Virus record (IMG/VR): IMGVR_UViG_3300047382_000219
Location: 1-27,220 of that record
Source of the DNA: a virus
Direction: 5' to 3' (one strand)
DNA length: 27,220 nucleotides
The notes beneath the pieces are model-generated. The model made no database searches, was not told where the DNA came from, and worked only from the letters and a program-made list of their open reading frames with translations. A program made the position numbers and the translations under genes. Positions within the stretch are counted from its first letter, which is position 1; every line of letters starts with the position of its first letter. This document shows positions 9,901 to 18,202 of the stretch, in pieces.

Positions 9901-12900
9901 AAAGTGTGGTACCATCTAATGTTAGATTTTGATAATCTGGTGCGGTAGATTGTGGATTCAATTCGATCCAGAATGGGAATCCACCTAAATCATAGTTTAT
10001 TAGTAGAGCAAAGTTTGCGGAATCAAACCATAATTCCCCATCTAATGGCGCGGTTGGTGCAGTTTCTGATATATTAACAGTATATAACTCGGTTAAATCA
10101 ACTGAATTTCCAGTTGATATTTCTAATGTTTTAGTATCATGTGTGTATGTGAGATTCTGTGGAGATGGAATATCTGATAGTTTGGCTAATTTATTACCAT
10201 TCCAGGTCACATCATTTACAGAGTCTGCTGCAAGTATATTTCCAGCAAGTAAAACTTCGCCAACATGAATGTCTTTCCAGCGTCTACCATCTGAGCCTAA
10301 ATGCTGCGAATTATTTATTTCAGGAACAAAGTTCCAACTCGCATCTAGTGCCAATGTTGTTGTTGGCAGATTAGATGTTAATCCATCTATTCCAAGACCA
10401 GATAGATCAACTGTGTTACCACCCGAAATTGTTAAATCGGTATCTACTAGTGCTAACGTTTGTGGTATGCCTTCACCGTCTCCGCCGCCGCCGCCACTGC
10501 CTCCAGTTGGAGCTGCTGCTACCCATGTAGTGCCGTTGTATGTTAGTACATCTCCTATATCACCTTCTATTGTAAGATTGTCTGCTAGAACTGCAGTACC
10601 ATGAAATCTTTCACCATATACATCATTGAAACGTAGTTCTGCACTACCTATGTCCCAAAGATTATCTTCTGATGGTGCACTATGTCCATCTAATTTTATA
10701 TAGTTATCAACATCATTATATACTGGTAGGGTAATACTATTACCATCCGAGATAGTAATTTCATTACCAGAGATTGATAGTGACTGTGTTGCTATGAAAG
10801 CGCCTAGGTCCGTTAACTCAATTGAATTACCGTTGGATATAAATAGTTTTCCTTCTGCTATTGACAAGTCTTGATAATCAGCATCCAATCTGGCTGCTAG
10901 TTTATCATCAACCCATTGTTCAGTAGCATATCCAGTTAAATCGGTTGCAGCATCTACCAGTGATACTAGATCAACTGAATTACCATTTCCTGAACCACTT
11001 GATATTGAAAGAATAGTTCCAGAAAATGTTAGTTCTTGTCCATCACTATCACCCAATGAGTTGATAGTATTAACAACATAATCCTGTGTTGCATATTGAG
11101 TTAAGTCAACATCTTCAACTAAACTAGAAAGATCAACGGAGTTACCACCTGATATCGTAAGTGTTTTATCATTCAATGATAATACTTGTTCATCGGTATT
11201 AACATATTCAGATAAGTCTACCGAATTACCACCTGATATTGTAACTAAATTATTTGCAAGTGTTAATAATTGTGATTCATGCACAAGTAAATTAGTTGTA
11301 TCAGTTAGTTCGGAAATATCAGTTGGCGCACCAGTTAAGTCTGAATATACACCACTGAATGCTTGTGGTATTGTTGGTGTATCTGTAAGATCATTATATG
11401 ACCCACTAAATGCTTCTGGTATTGTTGGTGTATCTGTAAGATCATTATATGACCCACTAAATGCTTCTGTTTTTAGAGCATAATCGGATAAGTCTTGATG
11501 ACTTGTTAGATACCCACTATCATTTGATAGTTGGCTAACATTAGTTGGAATACTTAAATTACTTATTGCTGACGAAAGTTCAGCATCAGTTGCCATTGAA
11601 TCTTGAATTTCTTTGAACGTGTCAAATGCTGCATCTGCCCCACCAATTAGATTACTGATAGCATTATCTACATATGCCTTGTTTGCAATTGTTGAATCTA
11701 ATGAAAACTCTGTTCCAGTTAACTCTAGTCCATTGCCAGCAGTATATGTTGTATCAACATTAGTATCTGTCCAAGGAACATTGACAAACATTTCTTCGCC
11801 ATTTAACTCTACTGGATAATTTGTGCCATTTGCACTGTACCCAATCTTAACTAATCCAAGTGTTTCAGCAGTTGCAGTTGCATATGTTGTATCTGTATAA
11901 CTAGTTAAATAGCCGCTGTCATTTGTGAATGCACTGACATTTGTTGGTATTGCAGGAATAGTAGGCGTATCAGTAAGATCATTATATGACCCACTGAATG
12001 CTTCTGTTTTTAGAGTATAATTTGTTAAATCCTGATGTTCTGTCAAGTAACCACTATCATTCGTAAATGCACTAACATCTGTTGGTATTGTAGGAATAGT
12101 AGGTGCATCTGTCAGATCATTATATGATCCACTGAAAAGATCAGATTCTAATAGACCTATCGAATTAATAACATAATCTTGAGTTGCGTACGGTGATAGA
12201 TCCACTGTTGTAGCCAATGAAGAAAGATCAATGGTATTACCACCTGAAATCGTCAGTTCTGTGCCATTTAAAGTGATTTGCTGTGCATCAACATTGGCAT
12301 ATTCAGATAAGTCAATTGAATTTCCACTTGTTATACTAAGCATATTATCAGAAAGAGATAATACTTGATTTTCGGTAAGAAGATTTGTTGTATCTGTTAG
12401 TTCAAATAAATCTGTTGGTATTGTAGGTTTGTCAGTAAGATCATTATACAATCCAGAAAATAGTTCAATTTTTAATGCATATGCTGCTAGATTTTGATGA
12501 CTGGTTAAGTAACCACTGTCATTTGTGAATTCACTAACATTTGTTGGAACTGTAGGAATATTTGGTCTATTTAAAAGATTATTATAATCTAGGTTATCTG
12601 CAATATTTGTAAGTAAATTCGCTGTATCTGTTAGATCCGAAATATCTGCAGGTAGTGTTGGTTTATTTTGCAATGTATTCCAGTCTGCATATGGAATATC
12701 AATATTATCGATGGCTGTAGTCAAATCAGTTGTTGTAACATAATTTCCTAAGTTTAGACTTACACTATTACCATTTGTAATACTTAGAATATTTCCATCC
12801 CATGTTAACTCTTGGTATGCTTTTGGACCAGCAACCCATGCTGCTCCGTTATATGTTAGAACTTCATCTACTTCGCCATTTACTGATAAATTATTTGCAA

Positions 12901-13873
12901 GAATTGCAGTACCATAAAAAGTCTCTGCATAAATGTCATTGAAACGATAATCGCTTGAACCTATATCCCATGTTTTATTTAAATTTGGTAAAGAGTGTCC
13001 ATCTGTTTTAATAAAGTTATCAACGTCAACTGGTGATGGCAGAGTAATTGAATTACCACCAGTTATAGATAGTGTTTGGCCATTTATTACAAGAGTTTGT
13101 GGAGTTGCATTAAATTCATTTTGGCCAGCACCGGCAGGTGCAGATACCCAGGTTGAACCGTTCCATGTTAGAACATCGCCATTATTTGAACCTACAACTG
13201 TTAAATTGTCTGCCAGAACTGCTGTACCATGCAATGTTTTCGCATATATATCATTATATCTGAAATCACTGCTGCCTAGATTGAATGTATCATCAATTGT
13301 AGGAGCATTATTTGCATTAAGCCTCATATAGCGGGCATCACTATCTGCTTGACTGATTGCGCCAATATTTGTTCTTGCTAACGATTTATTTGGAACGTCG
13401 GATAAGTTATTTGAATTTACTAAAAATTGTGTAGTATCAATATTTGCAGATAAAGTTATGGTTTCACCATCGTCTGCTACGATTATTCCATTACCACCTG
13501 CGATACTTTTAAAACTAAATGTACCTTCAGAATCTATGCCAGATAGCAACGCACTACCTGATCCAAGATTAGTACCACTTTGTAGGTTAGTTGATAAATC
13601 TGCAGATATTATCAGTCCATTGCCACTATCTGTTATTGTTACATTTGTACCGGCTGTTATGGTTTGTAATACAAGTGATGATCCAGTTATTGAACCTAGT
13701 TGATTGCCAGCGCCGGTATGACTAACCGAATCCAAGCCAGCACCGCCTGCAGAACTTGTTCCTGCTGCATTGATAAATGCACCTTCAGATGTGTTATATA
13801 CAAGAACTTGATCTTCTTGTAAATTTCCAACTAGTTTGAAGGTTGGATTAAATGGTGTTGCGTTGATACTCAT
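6947..13873 (-). CDS. Giant repetitive tail fibre protein, 2308 aa
   Basis: The start MSINATPFNPTFKLVGNL is preceded by AAGGGG at 7 bases. The body mixes several repeat types: YNDLTDxPTIP (six close copies plus variants), SGGNSVDLS/NGNSIDLS (well over ten), NDSGYLTSHQDL, a TWDIGSSDYRFNDIYA...GTAVLADNLTV module (several copies), and five 23-residue copies of STWDELTGTPTTLAGYGITD. YNDLTDKPTIP and LAGYGITD repeats are hallmarks of phage tail fibres. Five glycine-rich runs act as apparent linkers. The last ~125 residues form a non-repetitive domain ending HAWIVVSMI, a plausible distal tip. I infer the main host-recognition fibre or a long adhesin. Its size well exceeds the T4 long-tail-fibre subunits (gp37 is about 1026 aa). 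Confidence 0.9.
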   Translation of the reverse strand: MSINATPFNPTFKLVGNLQEDQVLVYNTSEGAFINAAGTSSAGGAGLDSVSHTGAGNQLGSITGSSLVLQTITAGTNVTITDSGNGLIISADLSTNLQSGTNLGSGSALLSGIDSEGTFSFKSIAGGNGIIVADDGETITLSANIDTTQFLVNSNNLSDVPNKSLARTNIGAISQADSDARYMRLNANNAPTIDDTFNLGSSDFRYNDIYAKTLHGTAVLADNLTVVGSNNGDVLTWNGSTWVSAPAGAGQNEFNATPQTLVINGQTLSITGGNSITLPSPVDVDNFIKTDGHSLPNLNKTWDIGSSDYRFNDIYAETFYGTAILANNLSVNGEVDEVLTYNGAAWVAGPKAYQELTWDGNILSITNGNSVSLNLGNYVTTTDLTTAIDNIDIPYADWNTLQNKPTLPADISDLTDTANLLTNIADNLDYNNLLNRPNIPTVPTNVSEFTNDSGYLTSHQNLAAYALKIELFSGLYNDLTDKPTIPTDLFELTDTTNLLTENQVLSLSDNMLSITSGNSIDLSEYANVDAQQITLNGTELTISGGNTIDLSSLATTVDLSPYATQDYVINSIGLLESDLFSGSYNDLTDAPTIPTIPTDVSAFTNDSGYLTEHQDLTNYTLKTEAFSGSYNDLTDTPTIPAIPTNVSAFTNDSGYLTSYTDTTYATATAETLGLVKIGYSANGTNYPVELNGEEMFVNVPWTDTNVDTTYTAGNGLELTGTEFSLDSTIANKAYVDNAISNLIGGADAAFDTFKEIQDSMATDAELSSAISNLSIPTNVSQLSNDSGYLTSHQDLSDYALKTEAFSGSYNDLTDTPTIPEAFSGSYNDLTDTPTIPQAFSGVYSDLTGAPTDISELTDTTNLLVHESQLLTLANNLVTISGGNSVDLSEYVNTDEQVLSLNDKTLTISGGNSVDLSSLVEDVDLTQYATQDYVVNTINSLGDSDGQELTFSGTILSISSGSGNGNSVDLVSLVDAATDLTGYATEQWVDDKLAARLDADYQDLSIAEGKLFISNGNSIELTDLGAFIATQSLSISGNEITISDGNSITLPVYNDVDNYIKLDGHSAPSEDNLWDIGSAELRFNDVYGERFHGTAVLADNLTIEGDIGDVLTYNGTTWVAAAPTGGSGGGGGDGEGIPQTLALVDTDLTISGGNTVDLSGLGIDGLTSNLPTTTLALDASWNFVPEINNSQHLGSDGRRWKDIHVGEVLLAGNILAADSVNDVTWNGNKLAKLSDIPSPQNLTYTHDTKTLEISTGNSVDLTELYTVNISETAPTAPLDGELWFDSANFALLINYDLGGFPFWIELNPQSTAPDYQNLTLDGTTLSIDNGNSIDLSGLGGGGGSNYTDADVKSYLNGGWDFDLIPSTNAGFNIGSPTNMVKDLYISDTTIYFGSAGNTLKTAGTSLLFNDEDLKDYANLVNKPSIPQDISELTDSTGIIQAANTDSQSLTLVGSSLQISGGNSVDLSGISGASTWDDLTGTPTTLAGYGITDGGASTWDELTGTPTTLAGYGITDGGASTWDELTGTPTTLAGYGITDGGASTWDELTGTPTTLAGYGITDGGSSAWADLTDTPTTLAGYGITDAPADISDLTDTNELLSGGGATVLGDLTDVSASAASTGQVLKWNGSSWAPASDSTSSGGSGISLTDLSVSNATASGDETLLEYNDVTGTFTLTSAVARTTIDDLDDVSVSSTEEGQVLTYNNISGEWENRNIPGIPVGSTAPTDAVAGQLWYDDSTSEMYINYDLGGFFTWLQVSSVPFSGNYTDLNGAPTIPSDVNELSDADGLLGSGGGGGTGGGIALSDLSVTNQSIGSASGSLQYSAQTGVFTFIPPDISSETRSSVSVNTVTKSGGGSLTFNSSDGVFTYAPADMASAEVTPQGGNGSIQYNDNGSLGGVAGFEYDASGAGALIIGPTGGGKIKTNYWVGADNASQPMVIQSDDGSGSKATHIAFTNSSGSQTTTFSGTVDFTGNTINGLELTDLSINDGTSGQVLTTDGSGNFSFATVSGGGGGVSSYNDLTDKPTIPNDVSQLGDSNGLLAHNVYTAGTGISVDNLVVSIDSNLGDLNNVSSSAPALGQLLAWSGTQWQPTAPAAANLSSSSIGELNNVDISGVQTGQFLEWDGSKFVPASGGTVDLSTESLGDLGNVDATVPTNGDVLTWDATSSEWAPAAPATGGGGGGGGSTTEYFKLNYATNGSLSSISNTTSGISANIVDVNSGEVAVTFSGYSFPPSNVLVYGYSRTTNQYIIMPLNKDMTTRTLNAGGSAGSPIAFGSLGSLTMNLVLREADTGAGRSFGTDTHAWIVVSMI
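9124..9465 (-). repeat. Five 69-bp tandem repeats in the giant fibre gene
   Basis: The 69-base unit (23 residues, core LTGTPTTLAGYGITD) occurs five times head to tail. The inner copies are nearly identical at the DNA level; the outer ones (for example ADLTDTPTTL) have drifted. Such arrays can expand or contract by recombination or slippage, keeping frame because the unit is a multiple of three. Confidence 0.9.
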
Positions 13874-13884
13874 AAGTATGCCCC

Positions 13885-14253
13885 TTAATAATTCAAATAT
13901 ATTTTATCAATATATCCAACTGTGCTTATGTCTGTTTGTCCTAAGGATGTTCTGTCTAGTATTGCACGTAAAAATACCAAATTTGCAGTGAAGGTGTATC
14001 CTTCAACTCCAGTAAATTCGTTATAATCTTTAAACGGTAAGCCATCAATTAATACATTGAACCAATCTTCGTCTGTAGGATTAGTTGCAAGTGTGCCTTG
14101 AATTTTTACTCTGCCTGTCAAGTCTTGGCCATAGATTGCTATTGTATGAAGACCGTCAGTAAATCCATAGTAACTATCTCCCGGAACTGCTTCTCCAATA
14201 AGATCGAGATTTGTACCTGAATTAGGTAAAAGAGTTATTGTTTTGCGTGCCAT
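13885..14253 (-). CDS. Small virion structural protein, 122 aa
   Basis: 122 residues starting MARKTITLLPNSGTNLD, with no membrane segment. Mid-protein VKIQGTLATNPTDEDWF and the C-terminal FLRAILDRTSL...VGYIDKIYLNY look like a compact beta-sandwich of the kind seen in small structural proteins of T4-like marine phages. That resemblance is from memory of the family, not a search. It starts 8 bases after the stop of the 56-residue gene and ends 11 bases before the giant fibre gene, placing it in the fibre/baseplate operon. The function is unproven. Confidence 0.75.
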   Translation of the reverse strand: MARKTITLLPNSGTNLDLIGEAVPGDSYYGFTDGLHTIAIYGQDLTGRVKIQGTLATNPTDEDWFNVLIDGLPFKDYNEFTGVEGYTFTANLVFLRAILDRTSLGQTDISTVGYIDKIYLNY

Positions 14254-14261
14254 TTTTATTC

Positions 14262-14432
14262 CTATTCTTCTGCTGTGTCAACTTCAACAATAGCGGCAGA
14301 TCCAATTAATTCCGCAACGACTTGTTCAATCGTCTGCGAAACTTCATCGTTGATAAGATTTGCTTTATCTTCGCCGCTTTTGGAAAGTTGTGATACTCGA
14401 ATTATTAGAATTTCTTCTTTTATATTCGCCAT
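14262..14432 (-). CDS. Small hypothetical protein, 56 aa, in structural operon
   Basis: The ORF starts MANIKEEILIIRVSQLSKSG and ends TAEE. GAGG lies 7 bases before the ATG, and an ATAAATA late-type box lies 38 bases upstream. It is acidic and probably alpha-helical, with no cysteine or signal. It is the first gene of the structural block and ends just before the 122-residue protein gene. I do not recognise the family. The strong RBS and tight packing argue that it is real. Confidence 0.72.
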   Translation of the reverse strand: MANIKEEILIIRVSQLSKSGEDKANLINDEVSQTIEQVVAELIGSAAIVEVDTAEE

Positions 14433-14469
14433 AATTTATCCTCATAATTTACTAATTAGTTATATAAAC

Positions 14470-14477
14470 TATTTATC
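14470..14477 (-). promoter_or_regulatory. Candidate late promoter (GATAAATA) for the structural block
   Basis: GATAAATA on the minus strand lies 38 bases upstream of the 56-residue gene and just past the stop of the 236-residue gene. It matches the T4-family late promoter box. This is the natural entry point for transcription of the genes down to 6947 or beyond. Confidence 0.5.
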
Positions 14478-14480
14478 AAT

Positions 14481-15191
14481 TTAGAATATTTCATGCCGTA
14501 ATAATGCTTTGGTAATTTTAATAATATTTTCACTTGCAATAAATGCCATTAATTGCATATCAATGTGTTCTTTGCAATATATCACATAGGAATTATAGTT
14601 ACTATGTCGAAATACATAGGATAAATTATATCCTGTAGAAGAATAGACAGTAGAAGAATAATTTGGATCTTTATTGAACTTTCTTAAATTATTATTCAAA
14701 AAATAATTATTATTATCAATGTATGATTCATTTAATAACGGTCCTAGTGTAACATGTAGATTATTATTGTATCTTAACTGAATTTTGTATCTGAATTTTT
14801 TATGATACAGTTTATTTTTTATTTCAACATTATCTTCATATCGTTCAAACTGTTCTGCCAAATTATCAATGAAAGGGACATGGTGCTCTTTTTGTAAATC
14901 GGGATACCGATTTGTGGCACGTTCAAATACTTTCTTTTCCTCAAAATATACATGTGTCATTGAACTATTTGTAAACTTTGTCCCTGGTTGACTTCTAAGA
15001 AATCGTATACAATTTGCCCTAGAAACTTGATCCTCTACATTTGTGGGATAATCAAACCACCAACCATATCCAGTTCTATTTTTATATGATTCAATAATTT
15101 CCTTAGATGGAAATCCATATAGGCGTTTATATGCTATTTTATAAGGATATTTTTTGTAAAATAATTTTGTAGACTCAAAAGTTCTAATCAT
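14481..15191 (-). CDS. Unknown 236-aa protein coupled to ClpA
   Basis: I do not recognise a family. The protein begins MIRTFESTKLFYKKYPYKI and is basic and Tyr/Asn/Lys-rich, with a stretch YIDNNNYFLNNNLRKFN near residue 160. It has no membrane segment or signal. Its ATG overlaps the clpA-like stop by 8 bases (ATGATTAG), so translation is probably coupled. Position suggests a link to the ClpA/DnaJ pair (adaptor, substrate or regulator), but this is inference only. Confidence 0.75.
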   Translation of the reverse strand: MIRTFESTKLFYKKYPYKIAYKRLYGFPSKEIIESYKNRTGYGWWFDYPTNVEDQVSRANCIRFLRSQPGTKFTNSSMTHVYFEEKKVFERATNRYPDLQKEHHVPFIDNLAEQFERYEDNVEIKNKLYHKKFRYKIQLRYNNNLHVTLGPLLNESYIDNNNYFLNNNLRKFNKDPNYSSTVYSSTGYNLSYVFRHSNYNSYVIYCKEHIDMQLMAFIASENIIKITKALLRHEIF

Positions 15192-17427
15192 AATTAAACA
15201 CTATTTCATCTTCATGAACTTTAACAACTACTTTGCCTCCATTCATTAGTTTTCCAAAAAGAATTTCTTTGGATAATGGCTTTTTAATATTGTCATTAAT
15301 AACTCGTTGAAGAGGTCTTGCTCCCATATCTGGTATGTAGCCACGTTCACGCAACCATGCCTTGGCGCCAAGAGTCAATTCAATTACTACACGTTTGTCT
15401 GATAACATCACATTTAATTCTTTAATTGATTTATCAACAATCATATCAATATGTTCACGCTGCAATGAAACAAATTCAACCATCGCATCTAATCTATTTC
15501 TGAATTCAGGTGAAAAGAACTTTTTTACAGCCTGTAGTGATGCATCGTCATTATCATTACTAAACCCAATTGCCAACTTAGATTTCTGTGATGCACCTAG
15601 ATTACTAGTCATAATTAGAATAGCATTACTGAAATCAGCAACTTTGCCGGTTGAACTTGTTAGTCTACCATCATCCATGACTTGTAAAAGTAAGTTCATA
15701 ACACTAGGATGTGCTTTCTCAACTTCGTCTAGCAGAATAATACAATTTGGTGTTTCTTCTACATCATTGATCAATTTGCCAGACCCAGCACCACCTTCTG
15801 CATGTCCAACATATCCGGGAGGTGCACCTATTAGTTTCGATACACTGTGTTGTTCCATGTATTCACTCATATCATATTTTCGAAGTGTTACATCTAAATT
15901 ACTTGCGAGTTGGCGACATAGTTCTGTTTTTCCTGTGCCGGTAGGACCTACAAATAAGAAACTACCAATTGGTTTATTTGTTGGTCGCATTCCTGATTTA
16001 GCAACTAGAATAGATTCTACTAATGTGCTTACTGCTTTATTTTGACCAAATAAATTTGTTCTTATATTTGATTCCAGATTTGCATAATTCGTATTTTCTT
16101 TTGCATCAATCATGTCTAATGGTATGCGTGTAATCTTTGATACTGCATGTTCAATTGCACTGTTGTCAATGATACCTGAAATATTATTTAATTTTTGCCT
16201 TGCACCCGCAACATCAATAATATCAATTGCACGATCTGGATTAAATTTGCCATGCATATAACGTTCTGCCAAGTCTACAGCATAATCAAGTGCATTATCA
16301 TCATATGGATTACCATGAAATTCTTCGTAGTACTTTTTAAGACCTTTAACAATAAGTTTAGTATCTTCTTTGCTGGGCTGCTCAACTAATACTTTTTGAA
16401 AGCGGCGCTGTAATGCTCTATCTTTTTCAAAGTTTTCACGATATTCTTCGCTTGTTGTCGCACCTATACATAGCAACTTACCACCTGCCAATAGTGGCTT
16501 CAATAAATTAGCGATATCAATATTTGATCCACCTGCTGATCCTGCACCCATAATCATATGAATCTCATCCATAAAAAGAATTATATTATCTTTTTCTGAG
16601 AGTTGTTCAAAAACTATTTTAGCACGTTCTTCAAATTCGCCACGGTATTTAGTTCCTGCTACCATACCTGTAATATCAAGTGAGTACACTATTTTGTTTT
16701 TTAGAATGTCTGGACAGTTATCATTTACAATATTTAATGCAATACCTTCTGCTATTGCAGTTTTACCTACTCCCGGCTCACCTACAATAATGACATTATT
16801 TTTCTTTCTTCTCGCCAACACTTCTGTAATTTCAATGATTTCTTCACTTCTACCAATTACAGGATCAATTTTTCCGTCTGCTGCTGCTTTATTCAAATTT
16901 TCACAAAAATCTTCAAATTTAATTTGCCCTTGCCCTTGTGGTCCTGCCATGCCTGCTGGTCCACGTTGCGTTCTAGCCTGAAAGATTTCATAAAAATCTT
17001 TTTCAATAATACTAATGACTTTATCACGTGATGCACCATTTTTCTTTAAAATATAATAAGCATGGGATGATGGTTCACTTAATAATGAGACAATTAAATC
17101 TTTACAGAACATTTCTTTTCTGCCAGTAAAAATAACTTGTGCAACTGCACGATTAAAAACACGATCTATTGCTAAAGTATGTCTTGGACCAGTGGGCTCC
17201 ATTATCTCCACTGTGAGATCATCCCGTTGTGCCAAGTTTTCTTCAAGTTCTCTAATAATATTAATAATATCACACTTCATTTTTTCTAATAATGCTAGAA
17301 CATCTTTTTCCTCTATAAGAGTATAAAGTAAATGTTCTAATGTCACATATTCATGTGATAATGATGCCGCCTTAATAATCGATTGATCCAAGACCCAATT
17401 AACTCTATTACTATAATTATTACTCAT
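15184..17427 (-). CDS. clpA: ClpA-type AAA+ unfoldase (Clp ATPase)
   Basis: 747 residues, close to ClpA (about 758). A Clp N-domain spans about 1-145, followed by a Gly/Pro/Gln linker (153-170). D1 has Walker A GEPGVGKT (216-223), pore loop KYRG (260-263) and Walker B LFMDEIH (284-290). D2 has Walker A GPTGTGKT (494-501), pore loop GYVG (538-541), Walker B LLDEVEK (565-571) and sensor-2 GARPLQR (702-708). No ClpB-type M-domain coiled coil is present between D1 and D2, so it is ClpA/ClpC-like, not a disaggregase. I620-G621-F622 sits where ClpA has its IGL ClpP-docking tripeptide. It should unfold proteins for ClpP, which must come from the host because none is visible here. It overlaps the dnaJ-like gene by 8 bases. 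Confidence 0.95.
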   Translation of the reverse strand: MSNNYSNRVNWVLDQSIIKAASLSHEYVTLEHLLYTLIEEKDVLALLEKMKCDIINIIRELEENLAQRDDLTVEIMEPTGPRHTLAIDRVFNRAVAQVIFTGRKEMFCKDLIVSLLSEPSSHAYYILKKNGASRDKVISIIEKDFYEIFQARTQRGPAGMAGPQGQGQIKFEDFCENLNKAAADGKIDPVIGRSEEIIEITEVLARRKKNNVIIVGEPGVGKTAIAEGIALNIVNDNCPDILKNKIVYSLDITGMVAGTKYRGEFEERAKIVFEQLSEKDNIILFMDEIHMIMGAGSAGGSNIDIANLLKPLLAGGKLLCIGATTSEEYRENFEKDRALQRRFQKVLVEQPSKEDTKLIVKGLKKYYEEFHGNPYDDNALDYAVDLAERYMHGKFNPDRAIDIIDVAGARQKLNNISGIIDNSAIEHAVSKITRIPLDMIDAKENTNYANLESNIRTNLFGQNKAVSTLVESILVAKSGMRPTNKPIGSFLFVGPTGTGKTELCRQLASNLDVTLRKYDMSEYMEQHSVSKLIGAPPGYVGHAEGGAGSGKLINDVEETPNCIILLDEVEKAHPSVMNLLLQVMDDGRLTSSTGKVADFSNAILIMTSNLGASQKSKLAIGFSNDNDDASLQAVKKFFSPEFRNRLDAMVEFVSLQREHIDMIVDKSIKELNVMLSDKRVVIELTLGAKAWLRERGYIPDMGARPLQRVINDNIKKPLSKEILFGKLMNGGKVVVKVHEDEIVFNYD

Positions 17428-17797
17428 TGTATTCCTTAAATGTTATTTTTAGTATCGTATCTGGTAATATATTTTTAACAACCAATGTATCGCCAAACTT
17501 TGTATCTTTTGGAACAAAAACATCAAAAACTATTAGATTATCATACATAAATGCAGATGTTTCTCCCTGACAATATCGCATTTCTAATTGATCTAGTTTG
17601 ACTGTTAAGTTTATTGTAATGATTTTGTTTTTTACATAATTATTTTTTACCTGTATATATGCAAGTCTGACTGCATTAAATTCGTCATTTGATCCGCCAT
17701 GATCTGGATGAGATTTCAATAAACATCTTTTGTATGCTTGTCGTATTGCTTCTTCACTGGAGTATTTATTTATTCCTAATATACTATATGCTTCCAT
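17420..17797 (-). CDS. Mini J-domain co-chaperone (DnaJ-like)
   Basis: 125 residues. The N-terminal J-domain (1 to about 55) has the start AYSILGI and the invariant HPD at 30-32, which stimulates DnaK ATPase. The region from about 62 to 120 (INLTVKLDQLEM ... FVPKDTKFGDTLVVKNI) resembles a single DnaJ C-terminal substrate-binding beta domain. The G/F-rich region and zinc fingers are missing, so this is a much shortened type II-like J protein (E. coli DnaJ is 376 aa). The Shine-Dalgarno is weak (AGTAGTAAT). It sits directly upstream of and overlaps the ClpA gene, so the two are probably made together. The partner would be host DnaK. Confidence 0.88.
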   Translation of the reverse strand: MEAYSILGINKYSSEEAIRQAYKRCLLKSHPDHGGSNDEFNAVRLAYIQVKNNYVKNKIITINLTVKLDQLEMRYCQGETSAFMYDNLIVFDVFVPKDTKFGDTLVVKNILPDTILKITFKEYNE

Positions 17798-17803
17798 TTA
17801 TTA

Positions 17804-18202
17804 CTACTGTATACTATCGGTGATATCGTTTTCATCACCATTTGAATAATAATCTTCATATGCAACGATGATTGCATTTTGTTCGCTTAGTTTTTTAAGA
17901 ATTTTTGCCATGTCTAATGCAAGTGCTTCATACCCAGAATTAGTTAATGCATATACAACAACTGGTTTTCCACTTGCTTTTATTTTATCAAATTCTTCTG
18001 TGGCATTATCAGGTGTAATAATTATCCAATCGATCTTAGATAATCTTAGTTCCTCAGATACTGGCAATATTAGTTCTGGTCTGTCAATAGGCTGTGGTGT
18101 ATATTCTAGTTCTCTTGGTGTTCTACTACATGCACTAAGGCTTATAGTTAGGGTTAGCAATATCAGAACATTCATTGTTGATTTGTGAAGGTTTCGTAGC
18201 AT
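17804..18202 (-). CDS. Outer-membrane spanin lipoprotein (Rz1-like o-spanin)
   Basis: From the ATG at 18202 (AAGGA 8 bases upstream; the in-frame ATG at 18211 has no spacing to its RBS) the protein is 132 residues. It has a basic N-terminus (RNLHK), a hydrophobic core and a lipobox SLSAC with the acylated Cys at about 25. The mature part begins with a Pro-rich stretch (TPRELEYTPQPIDRPELILP), as in o-spanins. It then has an unusually long globular tail for an Rz1 (IDWIIITPDN ... IIVAYEDYY). Its start lies inside the i-spanin gene in another frame (68-base overlap), the classic Rz/Rz1 arrangement. It joins inner and outer membrane fusion at lysis. Confidence 0.88.
   Translation of the reverse strand: MLRNLHKSTMNVLILLTLTISLSACSRTPRELEYTPQPIDRPELILPVSEELRLSKIDWIIITPDNATEEFDKIKASGKPVVVYALTNSGYEALALDMAKILKKLSEQNAIIVAYEDYYSNGDENDITDSIQ

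Noticed and set aside
15362-16981. Plus-strand ORFs opposite the ClpA gene (15362-16045, 16694-16981)
   Set aside because: The ClpA frame on the minus strand is certain by motifs; these are antisense shadows.
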